Shown piece after piece: positions 8,451 to 16,856 of a stretch of 24,057 bases of DNA. The stretch spans positions 1-24,057 of the forward strand of contig QHUE01000039.1 of NCBI GenBank assembly GCA_003221825.1, written 5' to 3'. The position numbers and the translations under genes are program-made. Source of the stretch: Gemmatimonadota bacterium. GTDB lineage: Bacteria > Gemmatimonadota > Gemmatimonadetes > Gemmatimonadales > GWC2-71-9. The notes under the pieces were generated by a model, which worked only from the letters and a program-made list of their open reading frames with translations, was not told where the DNA came from and made no database searches. Every line of letters begins with the position of its first letter. Position 1 is the stretch's first letter.

Positions 8451-10423
8451 AATCCACGGTGAAATGCAGCATCATCCCGGCCGACAGGTGCTCGGCGATG
8501 TGGCAGTGCAGCATCCATTCGCCCGGGTTCTGCGTGTCGAGCAGAATATCCACCGCCGCGCCGGCCGGCACCAGCACGGTGTCCTTCCACGCCAGATCGG
8601 CGTTGGGGACGCCGTTCACCGCCAGCACGAGAAAGCGCTGGCCGTGCAGGTGAATCGGATGTTGCATGCCGTGAAACGCGCGCCGCTCGTTGACCAGCCG
8701 GATCTTGGCCGGCTGGCCCCGGCGGAAGTGCCAGGCGATGTCCATGTTCTCGCGCCCCGTCGCCGGATCCCGCAGCACCCACCGCACCTGCCGGCCCGTC
8801 GACGCCCAGTTCATCATCGGCATCGTGCCGCCCCACTCGACGGGCGCGAAGTAAATCGAGTCGAGCTGCATCAAGCGCTCGGTGACATACGGCAAGCCGT
8901 GGGTCTGGAGCGTGAGCACGAGGGTCTGGTCCGGCGCCTTGTCCAAAAAGCGGCGGTAGGGCTCGAGCGCGCGCGTCGTCGCGGTGTCACGCCGCAGTGT
9001 GGCGAAGCTCGCGCCGTGATCGACGCGCACAGGCGCGGGTGAGACCGTGACGGACCCACGCCTCGCGCTCAAACGGCCCGGCGTCCGTCGCGACGAGCTT
9101 CATCCGCGCGCCGGAGAACGACAGGTTCAGCGTGCGCGTGTTCGACACGTTCGTGAAGTAGAAGCGCACCACTTCCCCGCGACGCACCGCCAGCCGATAC
9201 CCGGGCTCACCGTTCACGAGAAACAGGTTGCCGAACCGACCCATCAGCGCGTGGGTCGGTGCTTCCTGCCCCCACGGAATCAGGCCGGCATCGCCGACCA
9301 GCAGGTCCTGCAGCATCAGAAACTGTTCGCGATTGGCGGGAATCTTCGCGCCGGGCTGCCGCACGAGAATGTTGCCGTACAGGCCGAGCGCCTGCTGGAT
9401 GTCCTCGCGAATGTGCGGATGGTACCAGTAAACACCAGCGTCCGGGAACCGCAGTTTGTAGGTGAACGCGTCGCTGACCCCGGCGACGCCGTCGAACGCG
9501 TTGTCCAGCCGGATGCCATGCCAATGAATGCTCGTCGAGTCCGACAAGTGATTCGTGAACCGCACCATGATTTCCGAGCCACGCGAGACTTCGATCCGTG
9601 GTCCTGGATACTGCCCGTTGTAGCTGTACATCGTGTACGTCTGGCCATTGATCGTGCGGTGGACGAGCTCGGCATCGAGATCGATGATGTCGCCGTCCTT
9701 GAGACGAAGCACCTCGTTCGATTCGGCATTGGGCAGGGGCGTATCCGCCACGGGAAGAAAGGGCGTCACCGCCGGCCGCAGCGCCATCTCCGACGGCAGC
9801 ATCGTGAGCCCGGGAGGCGTCGGCACCATGGGCCAGCCGGACGTCTCGTGCTCGCCATGATCCATCGTGTCCCCTCCCGACCGCGCGGCCCCCAAGGAGA
9901 ATTCGAGCAAATCAGGAGGGTATGGCCGCGTGCTCGGCGACTGCCCGCGCAGAATCATGCGGCCGTGTAGCGCGCGCACCGCGGCGCTGCGCTCGGCGGA
10001 AACGAGAATGACAAACTTGTCGAGATCGATCGGGCGCAGGGCGATGCGGCCGTTCCGCACGGCGCCGAGTTTGATCAGCGTGTCCATCTGCGGCGACGCG
10101 GCCCAGGCCACGTACGTGCTCGTCGGCGGGAGCCCGCTGAGCAACGCGACGGGGATGAAGCGCGAACGGCCGTCAGATGTGACGCCGACGGTGAACGGAC
10201 CGGGAGGGGTGGCGAGCTCGACGCGTCCCGCGACGCCGGTGACCCCGGGCGCCGCGACGAGCTCGACGCAGTACAGATCGTGACTGGGGCCGAGGGGCGT
10301 GGACGGGTCGCATGGCCGTCCCTGCCCCTCGCAGACCCCCGCAGCGATGGCGAGGACCAGGAGTCCTCGCAACACGGCTAGTGCTTCGACGGTCTCAGCA
10401 CGTCGCCACGCAACCGCCACCAC
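8449..10423 (-). pseudogene. Multicopper oxidase, frame-disrupted with a missing internal block
   Basis: Two open frames make up one cupredoxin-type oxidase: residues from 10423 down to about 9056, then a different frame from about 9054 to 8449. All four copper motifs survive: SIHWHGIRL, VYWYHPHI, HPIHLHGQRF and HCHIAEHLSAGMM. The upstream part ends GPFEREAWV and the downstream part resumes GSVTVSPAPVRVDHGASF. Homologues I recall have about 45 residues of domain 2 between these points, so sequence is missing as well as out of frame. A ~200-aa N-terminal region precedes the first cupredoxin domain, with a signal peptide and an MDHGEHETSGWPM stretch rich in Met and His. The GTG at 10423 has AGGAG 6 nt upstream; a GTG at 10375 would give a more compact signal peptide. 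Family assignment is certain; intactness is not. Confidence 0.85.
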
Positions 10424-11371
10424 GATCCGCTCCTGACGTCACTCGGCGGCGTCGCGCGACTACTGAGTGTCGTGGTGGTATCGACCGTGAACGTATAGGT
10501 GCCCGTTTCTCCACCGCTGCTCGTCCCGATGACGACGTCGTAAATGTTCGACGTATCGACGTTGAACCGGATGAACGCGTTCGTGTTCGTCGCGGAGCGT
10601 CACCCAGACCTGACGGCAGCCGTTCATCGCCGCCGGGCGGGTCGCCGTCGTCAGCGAGTACGCGCCGGTGATGAACCGGTCGAACGAGCTGGCGCCGATG
10701 ATGTAATCGTCGCCCGGAAGGATGATGTCGATCTGCGAGTTCGGCGCCAGCCCGAGGACGCTGTCGTCATCGAACGCGATGTAGGGACCAGCCGCGCTCC
10801 AGAAGTCGAGCCACGTATCGAACGAGGAGTGCATCGAAATGCGGATACTCTGCTGGCCCGCCGGCAGGCTGAGACCGTGGAAGTCGTAGTAGAAGCCGAA
10901 CCCACTGCGATTGCAGTCGGTGGTCGTCAGGAACCCGTTGACGGTCTGCCCAAACGTGTAGGGCGCGAGGTAGTTGCAAGGATTGACGACCGTCAGGTGG
11001 TACACGACGTCGGCAACTCCAGGGACGGCGGCGTGGACGCTGACACTGCCAATCGATGTCCCGGCGGTGACGTTGGTCGCGGCCGTGCCGTTGACATCGG
11101 TGGTCGACGTCGCGGGGCTGAACGACACTGAGCCGGCCGGCGTTGCACTCCACGTCACCTGCACGCCCGACACCGGCTGCCCGCCCGACCCGAGCGCCAC
11201 CAGGCTCAGCGGAAACGTGAGCGTCCCGCCGGTGGGCGCCGTCTGATTGTCGCCGGCAATCCCGGTGACCGAAGCTGCCTGCGGACCACCCGGTCCACTG
11301 CTGTCGCCACCACACGCGGTCCCGATCAGTGCAGCGAGGGCGACGGGGACGAACCGACCAAGCGCTTTCAT
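10378..11371 (-). pseudogene. Ig-like domain lipoprotein, frame-disrupted near its 3' end
   Basis: The product begins MKALGRFVPVALAALIGTACGGDSSGPGG, a signal peptide with lipobox IGTAC, so it is an envelope lipoprotein. Residues ~33-128 form a Big_1-like immunoglobulin fold (SGVQVTWSATPAGSVSFSPATSTTDVNGTAATNVTAG). Then comes a pre-peptidase-C-like unit, NPCNYLAPYTFG to GAYSLTTAT. A second such unit starts NGCRQVWVT but then leaves frame near 10595. The other frame continues ATNTNAFIRFNVDTSNIYDVV to GTYTFTVDTTT and stops at 10378. Aligning the two units suggests about 65 residues are missing. Read without correction, the frame ends at 10460. The start has AAGGAGG overlapping the ftsB stop. Role unknown, probably adhesive or structural. 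Confidence 0.75.
10430..10434 (-). promoter_or_regulatory. Shine-Dalgarno AGGAG for the multicopper oxidase GTG
   Basis: AGGAG lies 6 nt upstream of the GTG at 10423, inside the end of the lipoprotein reading frame. It favours this start over the GTG at 10375, which has no visible Shine-Dalgarno. Confidence 0.55.
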
Positions 11372-11375
11372 GGTG

Positions 11376-11382
11376 CCTCCTT
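11376..11382 (-). promoter_or_regulatory. Consensus Shine-Dalgarno AAGGAGG of the lipoprotein gene
   Basis: AAGGAGG lies 4 nt before the ATG at 11371 and shares bases with the ftsB TAA stop. This ties lipoprotein translation to the end of the ftsB gene. Confidence 0.75.
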
Positions 11383-11656
11383 ATTTGGGCACGACGCGGT
11401 AGAGTACCTCGCCGTCTCGGATCATGCCGAATTGCTCCCGCGCCACGCGCTCCTGGACCGCGGGGTTCGTCTCGAGATCATGGGCCAGCTTCGCCAGCGA
11501 ATCGATCTCCACGCGCAGCGCCGCCACTTTGGCCTGCTCCTCCGCCAGCTGACGGCGGATCGTGATCCAGTCGGCGGTGCCGTATTCCCCACCCCAAACG
11601 GCGAGCGTCAGCAGCCCCACACCGCCGGCGATGCCGGCCACGCGCGTGCGCGTCAC
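11381..11656 (-). CDS. ftsB: FtsB/DivIC-type septum formation initiator
   Basis: The 91-residue protein starts MTRTRVAGIAGGVGLLTLAVWGGEYG, one N-terminal transmembrane helix, followed by a coiled coil (IRRQLAEEQAKVAALRVEIDSLAKLAHDLE). It ends with the family motif VQERVAREQFGMIRDGEVLYRVV. FtsB bridges FtsL and FtsQ in the divisome. The GTG start overlaps the enolase stop as GTGA; the eno-ftsB pairing is common in bacteria and supports the call. The longer open frame upstream is antisense-like enolase sequence and was discarded. Confidence 0.92.
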   Translation of the reverse strand: MTRTRVAGIAGGVGLLTLAVWGGEYGTADWITIRRQLAEEQAKVAALRVEIDSLAKLAHDLETNPAVQERVAREQFGMIRDGEVLYRVVPK

Positions 11657-12933
11657 AAGCCGTAGAGGTGGCGGCCCGGATAGTGCGCCACATCGCCCAG
11701 CTCTTCGGCGATGCGCAACAGTTGATTGTATTTCGCGACGCGCTCGGTGCGCGAGGCGCTGCCGGTCTTGATCTGGCCGACGCCCGTCGCGACCGCGAGA
11801 TCGGCGATGAAGGTGTCCTCGGTCTCCCCGGAGCGGTGCGAGATCACCGAGCCGTAGCCGTTGCCGCGCGCCAGCTCGATGCACTGCAGCGTCTCGGTCA
11901 GCGTGCCGATCTGGTTCACCTTGATGAGAATGGCGTTCGCGACGCCTTCCTCGATGCCGCGCGCCAGGCGCTCGACGTTGGTGCAGAAGAGGTCATCCCC
12001 GACAAGTTGCACTCGTTCCTGCAGGCTTTCTGTGAGCTTTGCCCATCCCGCCCAGTCGTCCTCCGCCAGTCCATCTTCAATAGACACGATCGGGTAGCGA
12101 TCGATCCATCCTTTATAGAGCGCGATCATCTCCGCGGCGCTCTTCTGGCCGCCCTTGCTCTTCTTGAATGTGTACGTGCCGTCCGCGTAGAGCTCCGAGG
12201 CGGCCACATCCAGCGCGATGGCGATGTCCTTCCCCGCCTCGAAGCCGGCCGCATCGATCGCCGCCATGATCGCCTCGAGCGCGGCTTCATCGTTCGGCAG
12301 ATCGGGCGCAAAGCCTCCCTCGTCGCCCACCGCCGTCGACAGACCCCGCTTCGCCAGCACTTTCTTCAGCGCATGGAAGACTTCCACGCCCATGCGCAAA
12401 CCTTCGGGAAACGTCTCGGCGCCGATCGGCACGACCATGAATTCCTGCGAGTCGACGGTGTTCGCCGCGTGGGCGCCGCCGTTCAGGATGTTCATCATCG
12501 GGACCGGCAGCACGTGGGCGACGGGCCCGCCCAGGTAGCGGTACAGCGGCAGCCCGGCGTCCTGGGCGGCCGCGCGAGCGACCGCGAGCGACACCGAGAG
12601 AATCGCATTCGCGCCGAGGTGGCTCTTGTTGGGCGTGCCGTCGAGATCGAGCATCGCGTAGTCGAGGACGATCTGATCTTCGGCAGACAGTCCCTCGAGG
12701 CGCGGCCCGATCACTTCGTTCACATTTTTGACCGCTTCGAGCACGCCTTTGCCGCCGAAGCGCTTGGCGTCGCCGTCGCGCAGCTCCACCGCCTCGTGCT
12801 CGCCGGTCGACGCACCGCTCGGCACGGCGGCGGTGCCGCTCGCGCCGCTCGCCAGCGTGACGTCGGTTTCGACGGTGGGATTGCCTCTGGAATCGAGAAT
12901 TTCGCGCGCGTGGACCGAGATGACGGTGCTCAT
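11653..12933 (-). CDS. eno: Enolase
   Basis: This 426-residue glycolytic enzyme interconverts 2-phosphoglycerate and phosphoenolpyruvate. It shows the standard landmarks: ILDSRGNPTVETDV, PSGASTGEHEAVELRD, SHLGANAILSVSLA, MMNILNGGAHAANTVDSQEFM, VGDEGGFAPDL, SIEDGLAEDDW, LIKVNQIGTLTET and the signature SHRSGETEDTFIADLAVA with GQIKTGSASRTERVAKYNQLLRI. Length is typical. The ATG at 12933 starts MSTVISVHAREILDSRG; the open frame extends upstream but that part overlaps plsC. It sits between plsC (13-bp gap) and ftsB (overlapping). Confidence 0.98.
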   Translation of the reverse strand: MSTVISVHAREILDSRGNPTVETDVTLASGASGTAAVPSGASTGEHEAVELRDGDAKRFGGKGVLEAVKNVNEVIGPRLEGLSAEDQIVLDYAMLDLDGTPNKSHLGANAILSVSLAVARAAAQDAGLPLYRYLGGPVAHVLPVPMMNILNGGAHAANTVDSQEFMVVPIGAETFPEGLRMGVEVFHALKKVLAKRGLSTAVGDEGGFAPDLPNDEAALEAIMAAIDAAGFEAGKDIAIALDVAASELYADGTYTFKKSKGGQKSAAEMIALYKGWIDRYPIVSIEDGLAEDDWAGWAKLTESLQERVQLVGDDLFCTNVERLARGIEEGVANAILIKVNQIGTLTETLQCIELARGNGYGSVISHRSGETEDTFIADLAVATGVGQIKTGSASRTERVAKYNQLLRIAEELGDVAHYPGRHLYGL

Positions 12934-12946
12934 CGTGGAACCAACC

Positions 12947-13669
12947 CTACCGCGCCTGCGACTGAAGAGCAACCATCGCCGCCCGCACCATGTCTCGCAG
13001 GCGCTCGCGATCGTCAGGACCGAGACCGCTCGTGGAGATGGGCGGCGCGACGAGCAGGCGGATGGGACGGGGACGCAGCCGCCACGCGCCCTTGGGCAGG
13101 ATCTCGAAGGTGTGATGGATGTAGACGGGAACGATCGGGACCTGGGCGGCAATGGCGAGGCCGAAGGGCGCGTTCTTGAAGGGCAGCAAGTCGCCGGTGC
13201 GGCTGCGCGTTCCCTCCGGAAAGACGAGGATGGAGGAAGTCCCCTGCTGGATCGTGCGCGCCGCTTCGCCGTAGGCCTCGAACGCTTTCTTGCGCGCGGC
13301 ACGATCGATTGGAATGTGGCCGACGGCGCGCATCGCGCCACCGAGCAGCGGAATCTTGAACAGCTCCTGCTTGGCGACGAACCGCACCGAACCGGGCAGC
13401 GTGGCGAAAAGCGCCCAGATGTCGAACATCGAGGAGTGGTTGCAGGCGTACATGACCGGCTGGTCGCGCGGGATATTTTCCAGGCCTTCGGCAATCACAG
13501 GCGTGCCCGCAGCGTCGAGGATGTCGCGCGACCAGTCCGTGCTGGCCCAATCGTAGACTCCACCGGGCCGGTTGCGGATGCGAAACAGCCCGGCCACGAC
13601 GGCAACGGTTGCATGGACGATTGTTGAAGCTACGAGCACTACATAGTACCAGAGGGTGCGGACACTCAC
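12947..13669 (-). CDS. plsC: 1-acyl-sn-glycerol-3-phosphate acyltransferase
   Basis: The 240-residue membrane-associated enzyme acylates lysophosphatidate to phosphatidate in phospholipid synthesis. An N-terminal hydrophobic segment (LWYYVVLVASTIVHATVAVVAG) is followed by acyltransferase motif I NHSSMFD (NHxxxxD), motif II around GHIPIDR, motif III VFPEGTRSR and motif IV VPIVPVYIHHT. The start is a GTG overlapping the thiL stop (GTGA). Acceptor and acyl specificity cannot be told from sequence, so PlsC is the family-level call. Confidence 0.93.
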   Translation of the reverse strand: MSVRTLWYYVVLVASTIVHATVAVVAGLFRIRNRPGGVYDWASTDWSRDILDAAGTPVIAEGLENIPRDQPVMYACNHSSMFDIWALFATLPGSVRFVAKQELFKIPLLGGAMRAVGHIPIDRAARKKAFEAYGEAARTIQQGTSSILVFPEGTRSRTGDLLPFKNAPFGLAIAAQVPIVPVYIHHTFEILPKGAWRLRPRPIRLLVAPPISTSGLGPDDRERLRDMVRAAMVALQSQAR

Positions 13670-14443
13670 GCGAAATGATCGTATCCCGCAGGCAACGGTA
13701 CGGATTCGCTGTGATCGAGGAGCCGCACGCCGCCGCGGCGTCCGCCCGCGCCGCGCAGGCAGGTGCCGATGCGGGTCAACTGCAAACCGGTCTGTGAGCG
13801 GAACGCGGAGACATTGGCATCACCGAACGTCGGCGGCATGGTGCATAGTAACTCGAATTCTTCGCCGCTGGCGACCGCGGCCATCGCGTCCACGCCTTCC
13901 CAGCACGGGATGTGCTCGAGGTTGATCTCGATGCCGACCTCCGAGGCGGCGGCGAGATGCTGGGCGTCGGCCGTGAGGCCATCCGAGATATCGATCATCG
14001 CGGTAGCGCCGTGATCGGCCAGCCAGCGGCCCGCTTCGATGCGCGGCTCCGGGCACACATAGCGGTTGCAGCACTTTCGCCTCGACATTCTTCGCCATGC
14101 TCGCGACACCGGCCATGATCTCCGCGGCCGGGTCCGCACCTTTCTTGCCGTTCGCCGCCGGAATCCCTAACGAGACCAGCAGGCCGAGCGGCTTGGCGCC
14201 GTCGGCGGCCAGATCGGAGAGCGCCGCGCCGGCGGCGCGAAAGCCGATCTCCTTGAAGTCGAGCCAATCGGTCCGGAAGTGCACGTTCTCGAGCGAGTTG
14301 TCGATGCTGACGGCCAGCGTCGCCGAGCCCAGGGGGATCAGCGCGCAGTCATCCCCCAGGTCGGACACGTCCCCGACGATCTCCCCGATCTGCGCGAGGA
14401 TCCCGCGGACGCGATCGAATTCCTTACCGGGGCCGAGGTTCAT
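13666..14443 (-). pseudogene. thiL: Thiamine-monophosphate kinase ThiL, frame-disrupted with a missing internal block
   Basis: ThiL makes thiamine diphosphate from thiamine monophosphate. The first frame (14443 to about 14070) has DLGDDCALI, SIDNSLENVHFRTDWL and ALSDLAADGAKPLGLLVSLGIP, then reaches SMAKNVEAKVL. The second frame (about 14069 to 13666) gives RYVCPEPRIEAGRWL, ATAMIDISDGLTADAQHLAAAS and GEEFELLCTMP. The expected central part (GGDLSRGP..., the RSGARPGD-like segment and the TG.LG turn) is absent. The remaining ~258 residues are 60-70 fewer than a normal ThiL. The ATG at 14443 follows nnrD by 14 bp; the stop overlaps plsC. Either a sequence collapse or a true deletion. Confidence 0.87.
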
Positions 14444-14457
14444 TGGAATGCCATGTA

Positions 14458-15999
14458 TTACAGCACTTCGGGGGCTTCAAGTTCCGCGAGAACTGGAGGT
14501 CGAGCACGGATCACGTCTCGCCAGGCCCTCCACACCTCCGGCAGGGCGGCGAGCACGTCCGCTGGGCGCAGGCTGCGCGCGGTCCACTGCCGCGCCCCTT
14601 GCTCCGCGGCGCGACCCAGGGCATGCGCGCCGAGCGCGGCGGCTTCCGCGGGCGCCGTCCCCCGTGCGAGGAACGCCCCGATGAATCCCGCGAGCAAATC
14701 ACCGCTGCCGCCGGTCGCGAGTCCCGGATTGCCGCTCGCGACGACGTGCTCGGGACCGCGCAGATCGGCGATCACGGTCGGCACGCCTTTCAGGAGCACG
14801 GTGCATTTGAGCTTGGCGGCGGCGCGCGCGGCCGCGGACCAACGATCGTTCGCCGCCTCGTCGGCCAGGGCGTCGCCGGCGAGGGCGCGGAATTCGCCGA
14901 GGTGCGGCGTGAGAACGAGGGGCCGGGGATTCGGGGCTAGGGCCTCGGGGGTGACCAGATGCAAAGCATCCGCATCCACCACCGTCGGCACGGGACGACG
15001 AGCGAGCACGGTCGCGACAAAAATCTTGCGCGCGGCGCGCGGCTCGCGACCGAGCCCGGGTCCCAGGACCACCGCATCCGCCCATTCGATGGCCTCGGCC
15101 ACGGCGGGCTCGACCGTTTCCCCGAGTGCCGATTCCACGGTCAACAGATCAGGGAGACTGGCCTGGGCGGCCGCGATCGTTTCGCGTGCCGCGACAAGCT
15201 TGACGAGCCCAGCTCCGGCGGCAAGGGCGGCACGGGCGGCATGGAGCGCCGCGCCGCTCATGCCCTCGGCGCCGCCGACCACGCACACGCGCCCGCGATC
15301 GCCCTTGTGCATCTGCGGCGCGAGCCGCGGCAGCCGCCCGGCCGCCCACCGGTCGGTGACGAGCAGTGGCCACGCCGTATCCGGCGGCGGGAATCCGATG
15401 TCCACGACGACGATCTTGCCGCACCATTCGCGCGCGAGCAGGTGACCGCGGCGCGGTCCCCCGAACGTCACGGTGAGGCGCGCGTGGATGGGACCGTGCG
15501 CTTCGCCGCTCGTGAGATCGAGACCCGTGGGTCCGTCCACCGCGAGGATCGGCGCACCGTACGCGGCGAGCCGCTCCGCCAGCGCCAGCACGTCGCCCTT
15601 GGCGGGACCGGCGGCGCCCGTGCCGAGCAGGGCATCCAGCGCGACGGCCGCCTGCGGCCATGCTTCTTCGCGGCCCAGCTCGTGCACGCCGTCGAGGCGC
15701 GCGAGCGCACGATTGTCGATCGCGTCGTCCGTTTTGGGATCCACGGCGGACACCCACACAGGTATCCCGGCGGCGTGCAAGGCGCGCGCAATCACCCAGC
15801 CGTCACCGCCGTTATTGCCGGCGCCGGCGGCGACCAGTACCCCGCCTGTCGCGGCGTCGGGCAGCTCGGCGACGAGCACCTGCGCGATCGCCCGGCCCGC
15901 GGTTTCCATCAGCACACGGCTCGGCACACGATACTGCGTGCGTGCCGCCGCATCCCACGCCGCCGCTTCGCTCGCGGACAGAACCGGAATCGGATTCAC
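14458..15999 (-). CDS. nnrD: Bifunctional NAD(P)H-hydrate epimerase / ADP-dependent dehydratase
   Basis: The 513-residue fusion repairs damaged NAD(P)H hydrates. The N-terminal YjeF_N epimerase half (to about residue 215) has GAGNNGGDGWVIARAL, the VDGPTGLDLTSGE loop and TVTFGGPRRGHL. The C-terminal ribokinase-like dehydratase half has GDRGRVCVVGGAEGMSGAA, VLGPGLGR, VVDADALHLV, VLTPHLGEFRAL, VLLKGVPTVIA and the ATP/ADP site GNPGLATGGSGDLLAGFIGAFLARG. The GTG start (MNPIPVLSASEAAAWD) overlaps the stop of the MEMO gene as GTGA; the longer frame upstream is spurious. The nnrE-type epimerase and nnrD dehydratase are commonly fused like this in bacteria. Confidence 0.95.
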   Translation of the reverse strand: MNPIPVLSASEAAAWDAAARTQYRVPSRVLMETAGRAIAQVLVAELPDAATGGVLVAAGAGNNGGDGWVIARALHAAGIPVWVSAVDPKTDDAIDNRALARLDGVHELGREEAWPQAAVALDALLGTGAAGPAKGDVLALAERLAAYGAPILAVDGPTGLDLTSGEAHGPIHARLTVTFGGPRRGHLLAREWCGKIVVVDIGFPPPDTAWPLLVTDRWAAGRLPRLAPQMHKGDRGRVCVVGGAEGMSGAALHAARAALAAGAGLVKLVAARETIAAAQASLPDLLTVESALGETVEPAVAEAIEWADAVVLGPGLGREPRAARKIFVATVLARRPVPTVVDADALHLVTPEALAPNPRPLVLTPHLGEFRALAGDALADEAANDRWSAAARAAAKLKCTVLLKGVPTVIADLRGPEHVVASGNPGLATGGSGDLLAGFIGAFLARGTAPAEAAALGAHALGRAAEQGARQWTARSLRPADVLAALPEVWRAWRDVIRARPPVLAELEAPEVL

Positions 16000-16856
16000 G
16001 AAATCACCACCCCCGCGTAACCCACCACGCGCGCGTTGTCGCCGGAGACCCAGCCGGAGTGGCGGTAGTCTACTACGTCCGCGCGGGTCCCGCCCAGCGC
16101 GTGCGCCGCGGCGAGAACCACCGCCGCCGGCCCGCGTCCGCACATCGAGATCCGCTCGCGCTTGCAGCGCGCGAGCAACTCGGCGCCGTCGAGGCCGCGC
16201 ATGGCGTCGAGCGCGCGTGCATCCTTCTGCTCCGACACCTCCGCCGGCTCATAGTGATTCAGGTCGCTCGAGGCAAGCAGCAACACCGGCTCGCCGGCCG
16301 CTTGGACCAGCCGGGCGAGCATTTCGCCAAGGAGTCGCGCGCGGTCCCAGGCGTCCCAGGCGATCACGAGCGGCACGATCCGCACGTCGGCCCGCAGCAG
16401 CTGGAGAAACGGCAGCTCGACCTCGACCGCGTGCTCCGCGCGATGCGCGTCGTGGTCCGATTCCACCACGCCCTGCGACAATTCGCGCAGCGCGGTGCTC
16501 GCCTCGGCATCGATGGGCACGTCGCCGAGGGGCGTCCGGAACGCACCCGCATCCCACAACGAGACACCGCTCCGCGCTGCGCAGATGCCCGTGTGGTTGG
16601 GGGCGAGGATGACGACGAGCCCGGGAATGGTGACGCGGGCGAATACGCGAGCGGCTGTCGGTCCGGAATAGATGTAGCCGGCATGCGGTGCGACGACGGC
16701 GAGGGCCGGGACCTCGCCCCCTGCCCCCCTCTCCGCATGCGGAGAGGGGGAACGACTCATCCGAGCGTCTGCCAGGAGTGTAGCGACCGTCGCCCGCAGC
16801 TCGACGGGATCAGAAGGGTAGAATCGCCCGCTGACGGCGGGCGGACGGACGGTCAC
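15996..16856 (-). CDS. amrB: MEMO-family protein (AmmeMemoRadiSam system protein B)
   Basis: The 286-residue protein belongs to the MEMO1 family, which shares its fold with class III extradiol dioxygenases; the bacterial reaction is not established. The metal-ligand positions of human MEMO1 appear kept: APHAGYIYSG (His58), LAPNHTG and SMCGRGP. Other conserved parts are EHAVEVELPFLQLL and SSDLNHYEP. The GTG start (MTVRPPAVSGRFYP) overlaps the upstream gene's stop as GTGA. Residues ~33-50 (MSRSPSPHAERGAGGEVP) look like an insertion encoded by a palindromic repeat at 16725-16750. The usual partners, an AMMECR1 protein and a radical-SAM protein, are not nearby. Confidence 0.9.
   Translation of the reverse strand: MTVRPPAVSGRFYPSDPVELRATVATLLADARMSRSPSPHAERGAGGEVPALAVVAPHAGYIYSGPTAARVFARVTIPGLVVILAPNHTGICAARSGVSLWDAGAFRTPLGDVPIDAEASTALRELSQGVVESDHDAHRAEHAVEVELPFLQLLRADVRIVPLVIAWDAWDRARLLGEMLARLVQAAGEPVLLLASSDLNHYEPAEVSEQKDARALDAMRGLDGAELLARCKRERISMCGRGPAAVVLAAAHALGGTRADVVDYRHSGWVSGDNARVVGYAGVVIS
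16725..16750. repeat. 26-bp perfect palindrome inside the MEMO gene
   Basis: The left arm CCCCCTCTCCGCA is followed directly by its exact reverse complement. It encodes part of SPSPHAERGAGG (residues ~36-44) in frame in the MEMO-family gene. I recall this palindrome, with its GGGGGCGAGG-like flank, as a widespread dispersed repeat in GC-rich bacteria and in mis-called peptides reading SPSPHxERGxGG. This is from memory and not checked. Confidence 0.8.

Noticed and set aside
8987..9072. Programmed frameshift in the multicopper oxidase
   Set aside because: No slippery heptamer or stimulatory structure is evident, and residues conserved in the family are missing, not merely out of frame.
14279..15445. 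A 388-codon plus-strand open frame over thiL and nnrD
   Set aside because: Its product is Ser/Ala/Arg-rich with no family motif and lies opposite a well-conserved nnrD.
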